A stretch of 64,000 nucleotides of DNA, taken from contig NZ_JABFAO010000001.1 in the NCBI RefSeq assembly GCF_017168235.1, forward strand, positions 270,048 through 334,047, read 5' to 3'. Source of the DNA: Rhodococcus sp. KRD197 (lineage in GTDB: Bacteria; Actinomycetota; Actinomycetes; Mycobacteriales; Mycobacteriaceae). Under the pieces are notes generated by a model. The model ran no database searches. It was not told where the DNA came from and saw only the letters and a list, made by a program, of their open reading frames with translations. Positions 10,794 to 19,315 of the stretch are shown piece after piece; the first letter of the stretch is position 1, and the number at the start of each line of letters is the position of its first letter. Position numbers and translations under genes: made by a program.

Positions 10794-12122
10794 ATGAACG
10801 CAGACGTGGTGGGTGTCGCGACCACGCGAAAGCAGGTCTTCGCGTGGGCCATGTGGGATTGGGGATCGGCAGCGTTCAACGCCGTCATCCTGACCTTCGT
10901 GTTCTCGGTGTACCTCACCGACGCGGTCGGCGACGACCTCCCAGGGTCGATCTCGGCAACGTCGTACTTCAGCTGGGCGATCGGTCTCGCCGGTGTCGTC
11001 ATCGCCGTCCTGGCACCGATCTCCGGTCAGCGGTTCGACGCCAGGGGAAGGCGCAAGCGCTCGCTGGCTCTTCTGACGGGATTGACCATCGCGACGATGG
11101 CCGGTCTCTATTTCGTCAAGGACGACTATCACTATCTATGGCTGGGGCTGGTCCTCCTCACCGCCGGGTCCATCCTCTTCGAACTGGCGAGCATCCCTTA
11201 CAACGCGATGCTCCGGCAGGTCTCGACGCCGACCAACATTGGTCGGGTATCCGGATTCGGTTGGTCGATGGGGTATTTCGGCGGGATCGTGCTGCTGCTC
11301 CTGTGCTACGTCGGCTTCATCGCCGGAGATGGAGACACGCGCGGTCTGCTCGGCTTGACCACCGACGACGGTCTCAATATTCGGCTTGTCGCGCTGCTCG
11401 CAGCCGTCTGGTTCGCGGTCTCAGCCATCCCGGTTCTGCTGTCGGTGCCCGAACTGCCCGCCACCGGCGTCGACTCCGGGGCGGCCAAGGCGGGCCTCGT
11501 CGAGTCCTACCGGGTGCTCTTTCGCGACCTTCGTCAGCTCTGGGTCACCGATCGCAGAAGCGTCTGGTTCCTCGGCGCGAGTGCGCTCTTTCGCGACGGA
11601 TTGAACGGCGTCTTCACCTTCGGCGCGATTCTGGCCGTGAGTGTGTACGGGATCAGCGCCGCTGACGTGCTGTTGTTCGGCATTGCCGCGAACGTCGTTG
11701 CGGGCGTCGGAGCTGTGACGGCCGGGCGCATCGACGACCGCGTCGGCCCGAAAGCGGTGATCGTGTTCTCCCTCGCCTCGATGATCGCGGCGGGAATCGT
11801 ATTACTGTTCGTCTCGGGGCCGACCCTGTTCTGGGTATTCGGTCTGATCCTCTGCCTGTTCGTCGGTCCCGCTCAATCATCGTCGCGTTCCTACCTCGCG
11901 CGGCTCGCCCCACCGGGCCGGGAAGGGCAGTTTTTCGGCCTGTACGCCACGACCGGGCGCGCGGTGTCCTTTCTCGCCCCAACCCTGTTCGGTCTCTTCG
12001 TCTGGATGTTCGACGCCGACCGCGCCGGTATCGGCGGCCTGCTCGTCGTCCTCTCGATAGGGCTCGCTGCACTGCTCGCGGTGCGGCCGCCGGACAAGGC
12101 CGCGACGGAGAAAGCCCGCTAG
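10794..12122 (+). CDS. MFS transporter, UMF1/Atg22-like family
   Basis: A 442-residue integral membrane transporter with about 12 hydrophobic segments. The N-terminal sequence VFAWAMWDWGSAAFNAVILTF and the conserved SIPYNAMLRQVS stretch are typical of the UMF1 (Atg22-like) branch of the major facilitator superfamily. The substrate is unknown. The ATG at 10794 is the first in the frame and lies next to the presumed PadR operator, so a PadR-controlled exporter is plausible. Its stop codon overlaps the stop of the convergent hydrolase gene by 4 bp. Confidence 0.88.
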   Translation: MNADVVGVATTRKQVFAWAMWDWGSAAFNAVILTFVFSVYLTDAVGDDLPGSISATSYFSWAIGLAGVVIAVLAPISGQRFDARGRRKRSLALLTGLTIATMAGLYFVKDDYHYLWLGLVLLTAGSILFELASIPYNAMLRQVSTPTNIGRVSGFGWSMGYFGGIVLLLLCYVGFIAGDGDTRGLLGLTTDDGLNIRLVALLAAVWFAVSAIPVLLSVPELPATGVDSGAAKAGLVESYRVLFRDLRQLWVTDRRSVWFLGASALFRDGLNGVFTFGAILAVSVYGISAADVLLFGIAANVVAGVGAVTAGRIDDRVGPKAVIVFSLASMIAAGIVLLFVSGPTLFWVFGLILCLFVGPAQSSSRSYLARLAPPGREGQFFGLYATTGRAVSFLAPTLFGLFVWMFDADRAGIGGLLVVLSIGLAALLAVRPPDKAATEKAR

Positions 12123-12946
12123 GCAGCGCGGACGCGCGCGATGATTTCGGCCGCGAGGCGGGCGGGCGCTTCCTCCGGGACCCAGTGCGAGATGCCGTCG
12201 AGTTCGACGAAGGAGTACTCGGCCGAGGTGAACTCGCCGCAACGTTCGGCCGCGGCGCGGCCGATGGCGGAATCGCCGTTGCTCCACACATACGTGGTCG
12301 GAACCTTCACTGGGCCCAGTCGGCCGAACTCACTGGTCATCGCTCGGTACCACTCGAGGGCCGCGGTCAGAGCGCCGGGCTCGCTCAAGTGCGCGACGTA
12401 CCGATCGTCGGGGCTGTTGCTTCCGAACATGGCGCGAAGGCGCTGGGCATCGTTCTCGAGGAGGACTTCCTCGGCCTTGCCCTCCTGCCGGAGCAGGTTG
12501 ATGTACGTCGAGCGCTCTCGCTGATCGGCGTCCTCGCGCAGGGCCCATCCGAACGCCGCCGTGTGCGGCACGGAAACCGCGGTGAGCGAACGTACGTACT
12601 CGGGATACTCCACTGCCGTCTGCCAGGCGACGGCCGCGCCCCAATCGTGTCCGACGAGATGGACCGATTCCAGGCCGAAGCCCTTCACCAGGCCGATCAC
12701 GTCCTTCACGAGCAACGCCGAGCGGTAGGCCGCGGTGCCGACCGGCCGGGCGCCGGGGGAGTACCCGCGCTGGTTGGGGGCGATGGTGCGCAGACCTGCC
12801 TCGGTCAGGTGCGCGACAACTCCGTCCCAGCAGAGGAACGTTTGCGGAAATCCGTGCAGCAACAGCACCGGTGTCCCGTCCGCCGGGCCTGCCACCGAGA
12901 CATCGAAGGTCAGGTCGTCGACGGTCATCGTGGTTGTGCTCGGCAT
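12119..12946 (-). CDS. Alpha/beta hydrolase, epoxide hydrolase-like
   Basis: A 275-residue alpha/beta-hydrolase fold enzyme. The oxyanion motif HGFPQT is at about residues 31-36. The nucleophile elbow is GHDWGA, where Asp replaces Ser. Together with HGFPQT, that points to the epoxide hydrolase/haloalkane dehalogenase branch rather than an esterase. The catalytic His lies in GISHWVPEEAP near the C-terminus. The substrate is unknown. The stop overlaps the convergent MFS stop, and the start is 10 bp downstream of the TetR gene on the same strand, so the two may be co-transcribed. Confidence 0.87.
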   Translation of the reverse strand: MPSTTTMTVDDLTFDVSVAGPADGTPVLLLHGFPQTFLCWDGVVAHLTEAGLRTIAPNQRGYSPGARPVGTAAYRSALLVKDVIGLVKGFGLESVHLVGHDWGAAVAWQTAVEYPEYVRSLTAVSVPHTAAFGWALREDADQRERSTYINLLRQEGKAEEVLLENDAQRLRAMFGSNSPDDRYVAHLSEPGALTAALEWYRAMTSEFGRLGPVKVPTTYVWSNGDSAIGRAAAERCGEFTSAEYSFVELDGISHWVPEEAPARLAAEIIARVRAA

Positions 12947-12956
12947 GCGCGCCCTT

Positions 12957-13622
12957 TCAGTTGCGTTTCGGTCTCCAGGCTCCCATGCCGAGGACGATCA
13001 GACGCACCTGCTGCTCGGTCTTTCGGAGAAGTTCGCGTTCGTTCTCGCTGCCTGGCCGGTCGATCTCGAGCAAGCCGACCGTCGCGGTCAGCATCGTCGA
13101 CACGATGAGGTCGGCTGCCATTTCCAGATCGGCAATGTCCCAGGTCTCGAGCCCCGGCATGCGTGAGAGGTCGATGGTCAACTCGCTGACGAACATCCGC
13201 AGCTCGGTGGCAAAGGCCTTACGAACCTCGGCGACGCCGCCGTACCGTTCACGGGCCAAGAAGCGGAACTGGTCCTCGTGGCTACGCACTTGCCGAACCA
13301 GGATTCGCAGCGATTCGGTGGCGTTCTTGACGCTCGGATCCTTGCGTGCATCGCGCAGCATCTGTCGCAGCATGCGCATCGAATCCTCGACGAGCGCTAC
13401 GCCGAGGTCTTCCATGGATGCGAAGTGGCGGTAGAAGGCAGTGGGAACGATGCCGGCCGAGCGTGTGACCTCACGCAGACTGACGCTGGCGAGCGAGCGG
13501 TCGCGCAGCAGGTCCAGGGTGCCATCGATCAGCGCCTGCCTGGTGCGCTCCTTGCGCTCGGCGCGCGTGCCTGTCTCCGTCACGCCGTCGAGCTTATTGC
13601 TGTCCACTTTGTTGCTGTGCAC
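12957..13622 (-). CDS. TetR family regulator, DesT/FabR-like
   Basis: A repressor of about 221 residues. The N-terminal helix-turn-helix has TRQALIDGTLDLL and the recognition region ending in GIVPTAFYRHFASMEDLG. That FYRHF-DMExLG continuation is what I associate with the FabR/DesT branch, which senses acyl-CoA and controls unsaturated fatty acid synthesis. The start is uncertain: the GTG at 13622 has GGAGG ten nt upstream, the ATG at 13631 is only one base from that site, and the frame extends to 13658. It is divergent from a ferredoxin reductase/acyl desaturase operon with an 18-bp palindrome between them. Regulation of that operon is inferred from arrangement and family. Confidence 0.85.
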   Translation of the reverse strand: MHSNKVDSNKLDGVTETGTRAERKERTRQALIDGTLDLLRDRSLASVSLREVTRSAGIVPTAFYRHFASMEDLGVALVEDSMRMLRQMLRDARKDPSVKNATESLRILVRQVRSHEDQFRFLARERYGGVAEVRKAFATELRMFVSELTIDLSRMPGLETWDIADLEMAADLIVSTMLTATVGLLEIDRPGSENERELLRKTEQQVRLIVLGMGAWRPKRN

Positions 13623-13663
13623 TGGTTGCATACCTCCGGTTCCGAGGTTCGGCCGCATTCAAT

Positions 13664-13768
13664 GTGACGTCAGTCACTACATATTCTTGCATGTCACGCA
13701 TGTCACATTGGCGTTGACAGTTCTGGGTGCCGATCTGTCACACTCATTCTAGTGCACATACGTACACT
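13664..13768. promoter_or_regulatory. Divergent promoter region with palindromic operator
   Basis: The gap between the TetR gene and the reductase/desaturase operon. AGTGCACATACGTACACT at 13751-13768 is an 18-bp imperfect palindrome (7 of 9 positions paired) 40 bp upstream of the reductase start. From memory the Pseudomonas DesT operator is also an 18-bp palindrome opening with AGTG and ending in ACT. Nearer the TetR gene are GTGACGTCAGTCAC (GTGAC-N4-GTCAC, 13664-13677) and a direct repeat TGTCAC-GCA-TGTCAC. The 18-bp site is the best candidate for DesT-like autoregulation. Confidence 0.6.
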
Positions 13769-13807
13769 GAAACGGATTCGTCATTTCGACCGAACTCGGG
13801 AGGGCAT

Positions 13808-14920
13808 ATGACACTCCAGCAGCAACCGCGCCAGGGCGGTGTTTTTCGCAAATTCTCATTGCTATCGCTGATCGAAGCCATGGCGACGCCGCATCAGCTG
13901 GACCGCTACCTCGAGCTCGTCGACCCGATGACGACCGTTCGCGATCTGCGCGCCGAGGTAACCGCCGTGCACCGATCGACCGCTGACACAGTGACGCTGA
14001 CACTGCGGCCCACTCATCAGTGGCAAGGTTTCCAAGCCGGCCAATTCGTGCAGGTAGGCGTGGTGATCGACGGTGTCCGTCACACTCGCTGCTACTCGCC
14101 CGCATGCTCCCAATACCGCAACGACGGACGCATCGAGCTCACCGTCAAGGCTCATCCCGAAGGACGCGTGTCGCAGTACCTGCACCGTCATGCGCATACG
14201 GGACTCGTCGTCAGCCTCTCGCAGGCCGACGGCACCTTTCACCTGCCCAGCCCGAGGCCGGATCGCATTCTGCTCGTCAGCGGCGGAAGCGGAATCACCC
14301 CGGTGCTGTCGATGCTGAGGTCGCTGCTGGACGAGGGGTACAGCGGCGACCTCACCTTCCTCCACTACGCGTACACCGAAAACGACGTTTCGTATCGGCA
14401 AGAGCTCGCCGACATCGCGGCCGAGCACGACAACGTCCGGATCGTTCTCGCCTATACCGAGCAGAAAGAGGGCGGTGACCTGCACGGCTTCTTCGGGACC
14501 GAGCATCTCGACGCCGTCGCGCCCTGGTACGCGGACGCGGAGACGTTCCTGTGCGGGCCGCCGGGGCTGATGCGCGGCGTCAAGACCCTCTATGCGGACC
14601 TCGGTCTCGGTGAACGGCTGCACCTGGAGGAGTTCGCGCCACCGACGGTGGAAATCTCCGAGGACGTCGACGGTGACGTGTCCTTCACCGAGAGCAACGT
14701 CGTGGCGGTCAACTCGGGGCGCACGCTGCTCGAGCAGGCCGAGGATGCCGGTCTGACGCCCGCCTACGGGTGCCGGATGGGAATCTGCTTCACCTGCACG
14801 TCGGTCAAGACCTCCGGATGCACCAAGAACGTGCAGACCGGCGAGACGGACAGCGAGCCGGACAAGAAGATTCAGCTCTGCGTCTCGGTTCCGGTCGGCG
14901 ACGTCACCGTCGAGATCTGA
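13808..14920 (+). CDS. Ferredoxin reductase with 2Fe-2S domain, desaturase partner
   Basis: A 370-residue NAD(P)H oxidoreductase that should deliver electrons to the downstream acyl desaturase. The ATG at 13808 has GGGAGG just upstream. Domain order: a short N-terminal segment, an FAD-binding domain with RCYSPA, an NAD(P) domain with LLVSGGSGITPVLSML, and a C-terminal plant-type 2Fe-2S ferredoxin domain with CRMGICFTC and a fourth Cys in LCVSVP. The order FAD-NAD-Fe/S matches mycobacterial Rv3230c, the electron donor of DesA3. It is 73 bp upstream of the desaturase on the same strand and probably in one operon. Confidence 0.93.
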   Translation: MTLQQQPRQGGVFRKFSLLSLIEAMATPHQLDRYLELVDPMTTVRDLRAEVTAVHRSTADTVTLTLRPTHQWQGFQAGQFVQVGVVIDGVRHTRCYSPACSQYRNDGRIELTVKAHPEGRVSQYLHRHAHTGLVVSLSQADGTFHLPSPRPDRILLVSGGSGITPVLSMLRSLLDEGYSGDLTFLHYAYTENDVSYRQELADIAAEHDNVRIVLAYTEQKEGGDLHGFFGTEHLDAVAPWYADAETFLCGPPGLMRGVKTLYADLGLGERLHLEEFAPPTVEISEDVDGDVSFTESNVVAVNSGRTLLEQAEDAGLTPAYGCRMGICFTCTSVKTSGCTKNVQTGETDSEPDKKIQLCVSVPVGDVTVEI

Positions 14921-14993
14921 CGTCCCCGGAATCGCCGCAACCCGATCGCATCCGAAGAAACGCCAACATCGATCCGAAACGGAGAGTGTTTCA

Positions 14994-16172
14994 ATGTTCG
15001 GAATACCTTTTCCATCAGTCTCTTTGCCCCTCTTCGGCACCAGCGCCAAGTCCGAGGAGCGGGCCCCCACGGTCCTTTCGTACGAGCAGGTCCAGGAGTT
15101 GGGCCGTGAACTCGACGAACTGCGCGCCCGTATCGTCGCAAAGCTCGGTGACGAGGACCGCGAGTACATCTACAAGATCGTCAAGACGCAGCGCGGATTC
15201 GAGATCGCCGGCCGCGCAATGATGTACATGCCGTTCCTGCCGCCCGTGTGGCTGGCCGGCGTCGGCGCACTGGGAGTGTCGAAGATCCTCGACAACATGG
15301 AGATCGGGCACAACGTCATGCACGGTCAGTACGACTGGATGCGTGAGCCCGGCTTCAACTCACAGGTGTTCGAGTGGGACACGGTGTGCCCGGCCGATCA
15401 GTGGAAGCATTCGCACAACTACATGCACCACACGTTCACCAACATCGTCGGCAAGGACCGCGATATCGGCTACGGAATTCTGCGGATGGACGAGGGGCAG
15501 AAGTGGAACCCCTACTACCTGGGCAACCCCGTCTACGCGTTCCTGCTGATGACCTTCTTCGAGTGGGGCGTCATGCTCCACGATCTCGAATCGGAGAACA
15601 TCATCCAGGGCAAGCGCAAGTGGCACGACGTGAAGCCGCTGCTGCAGGGAATGTGGCGCAAAGCCGGGCGTCAGGTGCTCAAGGACTACCTCATCTTCCC
15701 CGCACTGTCCGGGCCGTTCTTCGTCTCCACGCTGGTGGGCAACGTCGGAGCGAACCTCATGCGCAACCTGTGGACGTACTCGATCATCTTCTGCGGTCAC
15801 TTCCCGACCGGAGTGCAGACGTTCACCGAAGAGGAAACAGCCGACGAGTCGCGCGGCGAGTGGTACGTGCGGCAGATGCTCGGGTCCGCGAACATCGAGG
15901 GTTCGCCCCTCTTTCACATCATGTCCGGCAACCTCTCGCACCAGATCGAACACCACCTGTACCCCGACCTGCCGGCGCATCGCTACCCGGAGATCGCCCC
16001 CGAGGTCAAGGCGCTGTGCGAGAAGTACGATCTGCCCTACAACACGGGCGGATTCTTCCAGCAGATCGGATCGGTGTGGGGCAAGATCTTCAAGCTGGCC
16101 CTGCCGAACTCGCTCACCGGATCCGATTCCACGGTCGGTGTTATCGTCGAGCGCAAGAAGGTCGCTGCGTAG
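14994..16172 (+). CDS. Membrane acyl-CoA/fatty acid desaturase (DesA3-like)
   Basis: A 392-residue membrane-bound di-iron desaturase that introduces a double bond (probably delta-9) into stearoyl-type acyl-CoA. The three histidine boxes are all present: HNVMH, HSHNYMHH and HQIEHH. Hydrophobic segments lie between them (MMYMPFLPPVWLAGVGALGV and others). The close match in layout to mycobacterial DesA3 (Rv3229c), and the adjacent reductase equivalent to its electron donor, support the assignment. The last codon abuts the ATG of a small unknown gene, so they are translationally coupled. Control by the divergent TetR is likely. Confidence 0.93.
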   Translation: MFGIPFPSVSLPLFGTSAKSEERAPTVLSYEQVQELGRELDELRARIVAKLGDEDREYIYKIVKTQRGFEIAGRAMMYMPFLPPVWLAGVGALGVSKILDNMEIGHNVMHGQYDWMREPGFNSQVFEWDTVCPADQWKHSHNYMHHTFTNIVGKDRDIGYGILRMDEGQKWNPYYLGNPVYAFLLMTFFEWGVMLHDLESENIIQGKRKWHDVKPLLQGMWRKAGRQVLKDYLIFPALSGPFFVSTLVGNVGANLMRNLWTYSIIFCGHFPTGVQTFTEEETADESRGEWYVRQMLGSANIEGSPLFHIMSGNLSHQIEHHLYPDLPAHRYPEIAPEVKALCEKYDLPYNTGGFFQQIGSVWGKIFKLALPNSLTGSDSTVGVIVERKKVAA

Positions 16173-16466
16173 ATGACCGCCAAAGCCGGTAGGGGCGTCG
16201 ATGCCGCCGAATCGGACAACGAATCAGGGGTGATCGTGGTGGTAGGCAAGTTCGAGCGCAACAAGGACACCGTGCAAGAGATGACGGAGTCGGCGGCCAA
16301 TCACGTCGGCAAGATCGCCGTCATCATCGCCGGCGCGGTCCGCGACGTCACCCGGGAAATCGGTGACTGGGTTTCGGACGGAATCGAAATGCGCGAGGCA
16401 GCGAAGAAGGCAAGTGAGGACAGGCCTGTCGGTCAAGTCATCAACGGCGAGTTCGAGAACCGCTGA
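16173..16466 (+). CDS. Small protein of unknown function in desaturase operon
   Basis: A 97-residue protein I do not recognise. Its ATG follows the desaturase stop codon with no gap, so it is almost certainly in the same transcript. The sequence opens with a charged stretch, then VIVVVGKFERNKD, then a mildly hydrophobic helix (NHVGKIAVIIAGAVRDVTREIGDWV) and a charged tail ending in EFENR. No cysteine, no signal peptide and no strong membrane span are seen; the helix is amphipathic. A role as an accessory or stability factor for the desaturase is speculation from position. The last codons fall in a 17-bp tandem duplication. Confidence 0.75.
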   Translation: MTAKAGRGVDAAESDNESGVIVVVGKFERNKDTVQEMTESAANHVGKIAVIIAGAVRDVTREIGDWVSDGIEMREAAKKASEDRPVGQVINGEFENR

Positions 16467-16490
16467 CGTTCGAGAACCGCTGACGTTCGA
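16451..16490. repeat. 17-bp tandem duplication across a stop codon
   Basis: GTTCGAGAACCGCTGAC occurs at 16451-16467 and again at 16468-16484, and a third partial copy (GTTCGA) runs to 16490. The first copy encodes the last residues and the TGA stop of the small protein, and the second copy is downstream. It looks like a recent slippage duplication. Confidence 0.9.
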
Positions 16491-16528
16491 TTTCTGCGGC
16501 TCTAGGAGCCGCCGAAATCACACGTCCT

Positions 16529-16566
16529 ACCGAGGGCCACCCGTTGTACGACGGGTGGCCCTCGGT
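16529..16566 (+). terminator. Terminator hairpin of the desaturase operon
   Basis: A perfect 16-bp inverted repeat (16529-16544 with 16551-16566), GC-rich and with a 6-nt loop TGTACG. It is followed by TTTCGT. It lies 62 bp after the small protein's stop, with no other gene before the next start at 16699. Confidence 0.85.
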
Positions 16567-16698
16567 TTCGTACGGGGCGAGGGTTTACGCTTCAAACAAA
16601 CTTGATGAAGGTTTTTTGCACCCTTTTCGAACCCATGGACGTGATGTGGGTTACTGTTACGGCACGATTCACGCAAGCGGTAGGAAAGGCGGCTCGAC

Positions 16699-17874
16699 AT
16701 GCGGGTTGAGACCTCGATCGCACATTCTCCCAACACGGCTCAGGTTCTCGATCGGCGTCGGCCCGAGCGTCAGCGGCCATCCGGCGATCGGACGTCGGTG
16801 CTCGGCGCGACAACGGCCTTGGAGTCGCTTTGCGGGAAGCTCGTCGGCGCAAGCTGCCGCGCCGAAAGACTGCCCGCACGAGAAGAACTCGACGAGGTAC
16901 GGCGGGCGGCGCAGAAGCTGGCACGTCAAGCTGTCAGTCTTCGAGACGCACAGCGAGCCGTCCACGAGGCCGTCAGCGCAGGTTTGAAGGGGAGCGTCGA
17001 CGGCGCCCGAGGGTCGAATGTCGTCGACAGTGCGGTTTTCATGATGCGTGTGCTCGAGCTGCTCGGCAATGCAGTGTCCTCGGCCTACATCGATCAGTGC
17101 CAGTTGGATTCGGGGTCCGCCGGAAGACGGGTCACGCAGCTCGTGGAGTTGCTGACGGCCGATGATGCCGACGCGCGCATGGTGGGTGAACGACACGGGA
17201 TCGACATCGCCGCCGCGTACGACGTCGTCGTCGTTCAGTTCGTCGGGGAAGTCGACAGCAATGCACTCGCAGCCGCTGAAACCGCACTGACGGCACACAG
17301 CGCCGGGTCCCGACCTTTGACTGCGTTGAACAAGCACGGTGGAACGGTCCTGGTGCCTTGCGATGCTGCGGGCGAGGTGGACGACATTGTCGTGCGCCTG
17401 TCCGCGAAGACGGGAGTCGACATCGTTGCGGCTACCGCCAAAGCAGCACCCGGCGCCATGGCAGATGCGGTGGCGCACTGTCGCGAACTCGTCGAGCTGG
17501 CAAGATCGCTCGGTAAGGAACCCCGGTTGTACCGGACCTGCGACCTCGCGCTGGAATACCAACTCTCACGTCCGGGCCCAGGCCGGTCCAGGCTGCGGTC
17601 GGTCATCGCACCGCTGGCGACATTCCCGGAACTGCTGCACACGCTGCGTACGTTCATCGCGAACGAGGCCAACCGTCGCGTCAGTGCCAAAACCCTCTTC
17701 GTGCACCCCAACACCGTCGACTACCGCCTCAAGCGGGTCGAGCATCTCACCGGTGTGGACCCACTGAGCTCGGCGGGCTTGATGTCGCTACATGCCGCGC
17801 TGGTCGTGGATTGCCTGGCGCGCGCGAACGGCGCCGGTTCCGCTCTCCCGGCGTCCGTCGCGGAAGCCTCGTAG
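16699..17874 (+). CDS. PucR/CdaR family transcriptional regulator
   Basis: A 391-residue regulator. The C-terminal PucR-type helix-turn-helix is clear: LLHTLRTFIANEANRRVSAKTLFVHPNTVDYRLKRVE, with the diagnostic HPNTVxYRL recognition helix. The middle (about residues 150-260) resembles the GGDEF-like sensory fold that commonly precedes this domain, and the N-terminus is helical and charged. Such proteins usually control purine, sugar-acid or amino-acid use and respond to a small ligand. The target is not evident. It converges on the carboxyethylornithine synthase-like gene with about 30 bp between stops. The ATG lies 6 nt after AGGAAAGG. Confidence 0.85.
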   Translation: MRVETSIAHSPNTAQVLDRRRPERQRPSGDRTSVLGATTALESLCGKLVGASCRAERLPAREELDEVRRAAQKLARQAVSLRDAQRAVHEAVSAGLKGSVDGARGSNVVDSAVFMMRVLELLGNAVSSAYIDQCQLDSGSAGRRVTQLVELLTADDADARMVGERHGIDIAAAYDVVVVQFVGEVDSNALAAAETALTAHSAGSRPLTALNKHGGTVLVPCDAAGEVDDIVVRLSAKTGVDIVAATAKAAPGAMADAVAHCRELVELARSLGKEPRLYRTCDLALEYQLSRPGPGRSRLRSVIAPLATFPELLHTLRTFIANEANRRVSAKTLFVHPNTVDYRLKRVEHLTGVDPLSSAGLMSLHAALVVDCLARANGAGSALPASVAEAS

Positions 17875-17903
17875 CGATCGGTCTTGCTTGCGAGGCCCAG
17901 CCG

Positions 17904-19046
17904 TCACACAGGCAGGTGTGGGTACTCGGCGGCTCGATGCTGAAAGGCGAGAATATTCGGGTTGGCGACTGTTCCTTCGCGGATCTCGATCGACTTTCTG
18001 ATCGTCTCGTTCGCGTCCCACGCTTCGGGGCCAGACAGAACCACACGAATGAACGGAAGCAGCGACTCGCTGATCTCCCACGTCGCGGAGTCCCACAGAT
18101 ACGACGGGCTGTGATCGACGGCGTAGTACCGGACGTTCTCGCCCACGATGAACATCGGATCGGTGAACGATGTAGGCCGCGCCCACTCGAACCCCATGCC
18201 CTCGTCGCACGAGACATCGACGATCAGTGTGCCCGGAGCGATCGAATCGAGATCGGCGTTCCGGAGGAAGGTCAACGGCGCGTTCGGGTCCTGCAGAACA
18301 CAATTGACGATGATGTCGTGGTCGCCGAGAAACTGCGACAGTGGGACTCGGCCCTGGTCGGTGAGTGCTCGACTCTGCCGAGGGTTCTCACCGTCGAGAT
18401 CGAAATTGACGATGCGCGCCGAGTGGATGGGTGAGCTGACAGCTGTCACACCGCGCTGAGTGAGAACGTCGACCTCGTGTATTCCGTGCGCATTGAGAGC
18501 GGTTACCGCTCCGCGCGCAGTCGCGCCGAAGCCGATGACCGCGGCGCGGAGGCGGCGTCCGTAATCTCCGGTGCTGCCGATCAGTTGCAGGGCGTGCAGC
18601 ACCGAGCAGTAGCCGGCCAGTTCGTTGTTCTTGTGGAAGACATGCAGGCTGAAAGCGCCTTCGGCGGTCCAATGGTTCATTGCTTCGAACGCCATGAGCG
18701 TCAGTCGACGGTCGATTGCCACCTGGGTGAGGGCCGCGTCCTGAACGCAGTGCGGCCACCCCCACAGAACCTGTCCGACTCGCAACGCCTCGAGGTCGTG
18801 AACCTGAGGCTTGGGAAGGAGGATGACATCGCATTCCTCGATCAGCTCGGCGCGAGTGCGAACCCCTCCACTCGAACTGGCGATGCGGGCATCGGAAACT
18901 CCGAAGGGCTCGCCGTAACCGGCCTCGAAGTAGATCCGGGATCTGATGTCCTCGGAGATACGATCGAGGTGAAGTGGATGAATCGGGAGGCGGCGTTCGT
19001 TCGGCTTCGATGACCGTGACGTGACGCCGAGGGTGGACTGGTGCAC
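17904..19046 (-). CDS. N5-(carboxyethyl)ornithine synthase-like dehydrogenase
   Basis: An enzyme of about 380 residues in the alanine dehydrogenase/NAD(P) transhydrogenase N-terminal superfamily. Several segments resemble CeoA-type enzymes, which reductively condense pyruvate with ornithine: NERRLPIHPLH at the start, YFEAGYGEPFGVSD, WGWPHCVQ, HKNNELAGYCSVLHALQ, the Rossmann motif GFGATARGA, and DVSCDEGMGFEWARPTSF followed by YAVDHSPSYLW. The GTG at 19046 has GAAGGGG five nt upstream; an in-frame ATG at 19067 has no ribosome site. Longer extensions run through tRNA-Arg and are not real. It is divergent from that tRNA and convergent with a PucR regulator. Catalysis on ornithine is a family-level inference. 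Confidence 0.8.
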   Translation of the reverse strand: MHQSTLGVTSRSSKPNERRLPIHPLHLDRISEDIRSRIYFEAGYGEPFGVSDARIASSSGGVRTRAELIEECDVILLPKPQVHDLEALRVGQVLWGWPHCVQDAALTQVAIDRRLTLMAFEAMNHWTAEGAFSLHVFHKNNELAGYCSVLHALQLIGSTGDYGRRLRAAVIGFGATARGAVTALNAHGIHEVDVLTQRGVTAVSSPIHSARIVNFDLDGENPRQSRALTDQGRVPLSQFLGDHDIIVNCVLQDPNAPLTFLRNADLDSIAPGTLIVDVSCDEGMGFEWARPTSFTDPMFIVGENVRYYAVDHSPSYLWDSATWEISESLLPFIRVVLSGPEAWDANETIRKSIEIREGTVANPNILAFQHRAAEYPHLPV

Positions 19047-19223
19047 TGTGGCCCCTTCGGTTGTCATCAAGTCAACCACGAAGCAGACGCCGTGCTCGAC
19101 GAGTTCACCACCGCTCGGCCCTCGTCTCGCTGCTTGCAGTCGAGCCGTTCGAGTGTGATGCGGTCGAGCGGGTACACTCGTCCACCGTGCTCGGGCGCGG
19201 TCGAGAGACCGGGCCGGGGCGAA

Positions 19224-19296
19224 GCCTCCGTAGCTCAGGGGATAGAGCAAGGGCCTTCTAATCCCTTGGTCGCAGGTTCGAATCCTGCCGGGGGCA
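19224..19296 (+). tRNA. tRNA-Arg (TCT)
   Basis: A 73-nt cloverleaf. Acceptor GCCTCCG (19224-19230) pairs with CGGGGGC (19289-19295) through one G-T wobble, and the discriminator is A at 19296. The D-arm has GCTCAGGGGATAGAGC. The anticodon loop CTTCTAA reads TCT. The T-arm is GCAGGTTCGAATCCTGC. CCA is not encoded (CTC follows). Confidence 0.96.
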
Positions 19297-19315
19297 CTCA
19301 CGACCGGGAGGCACT

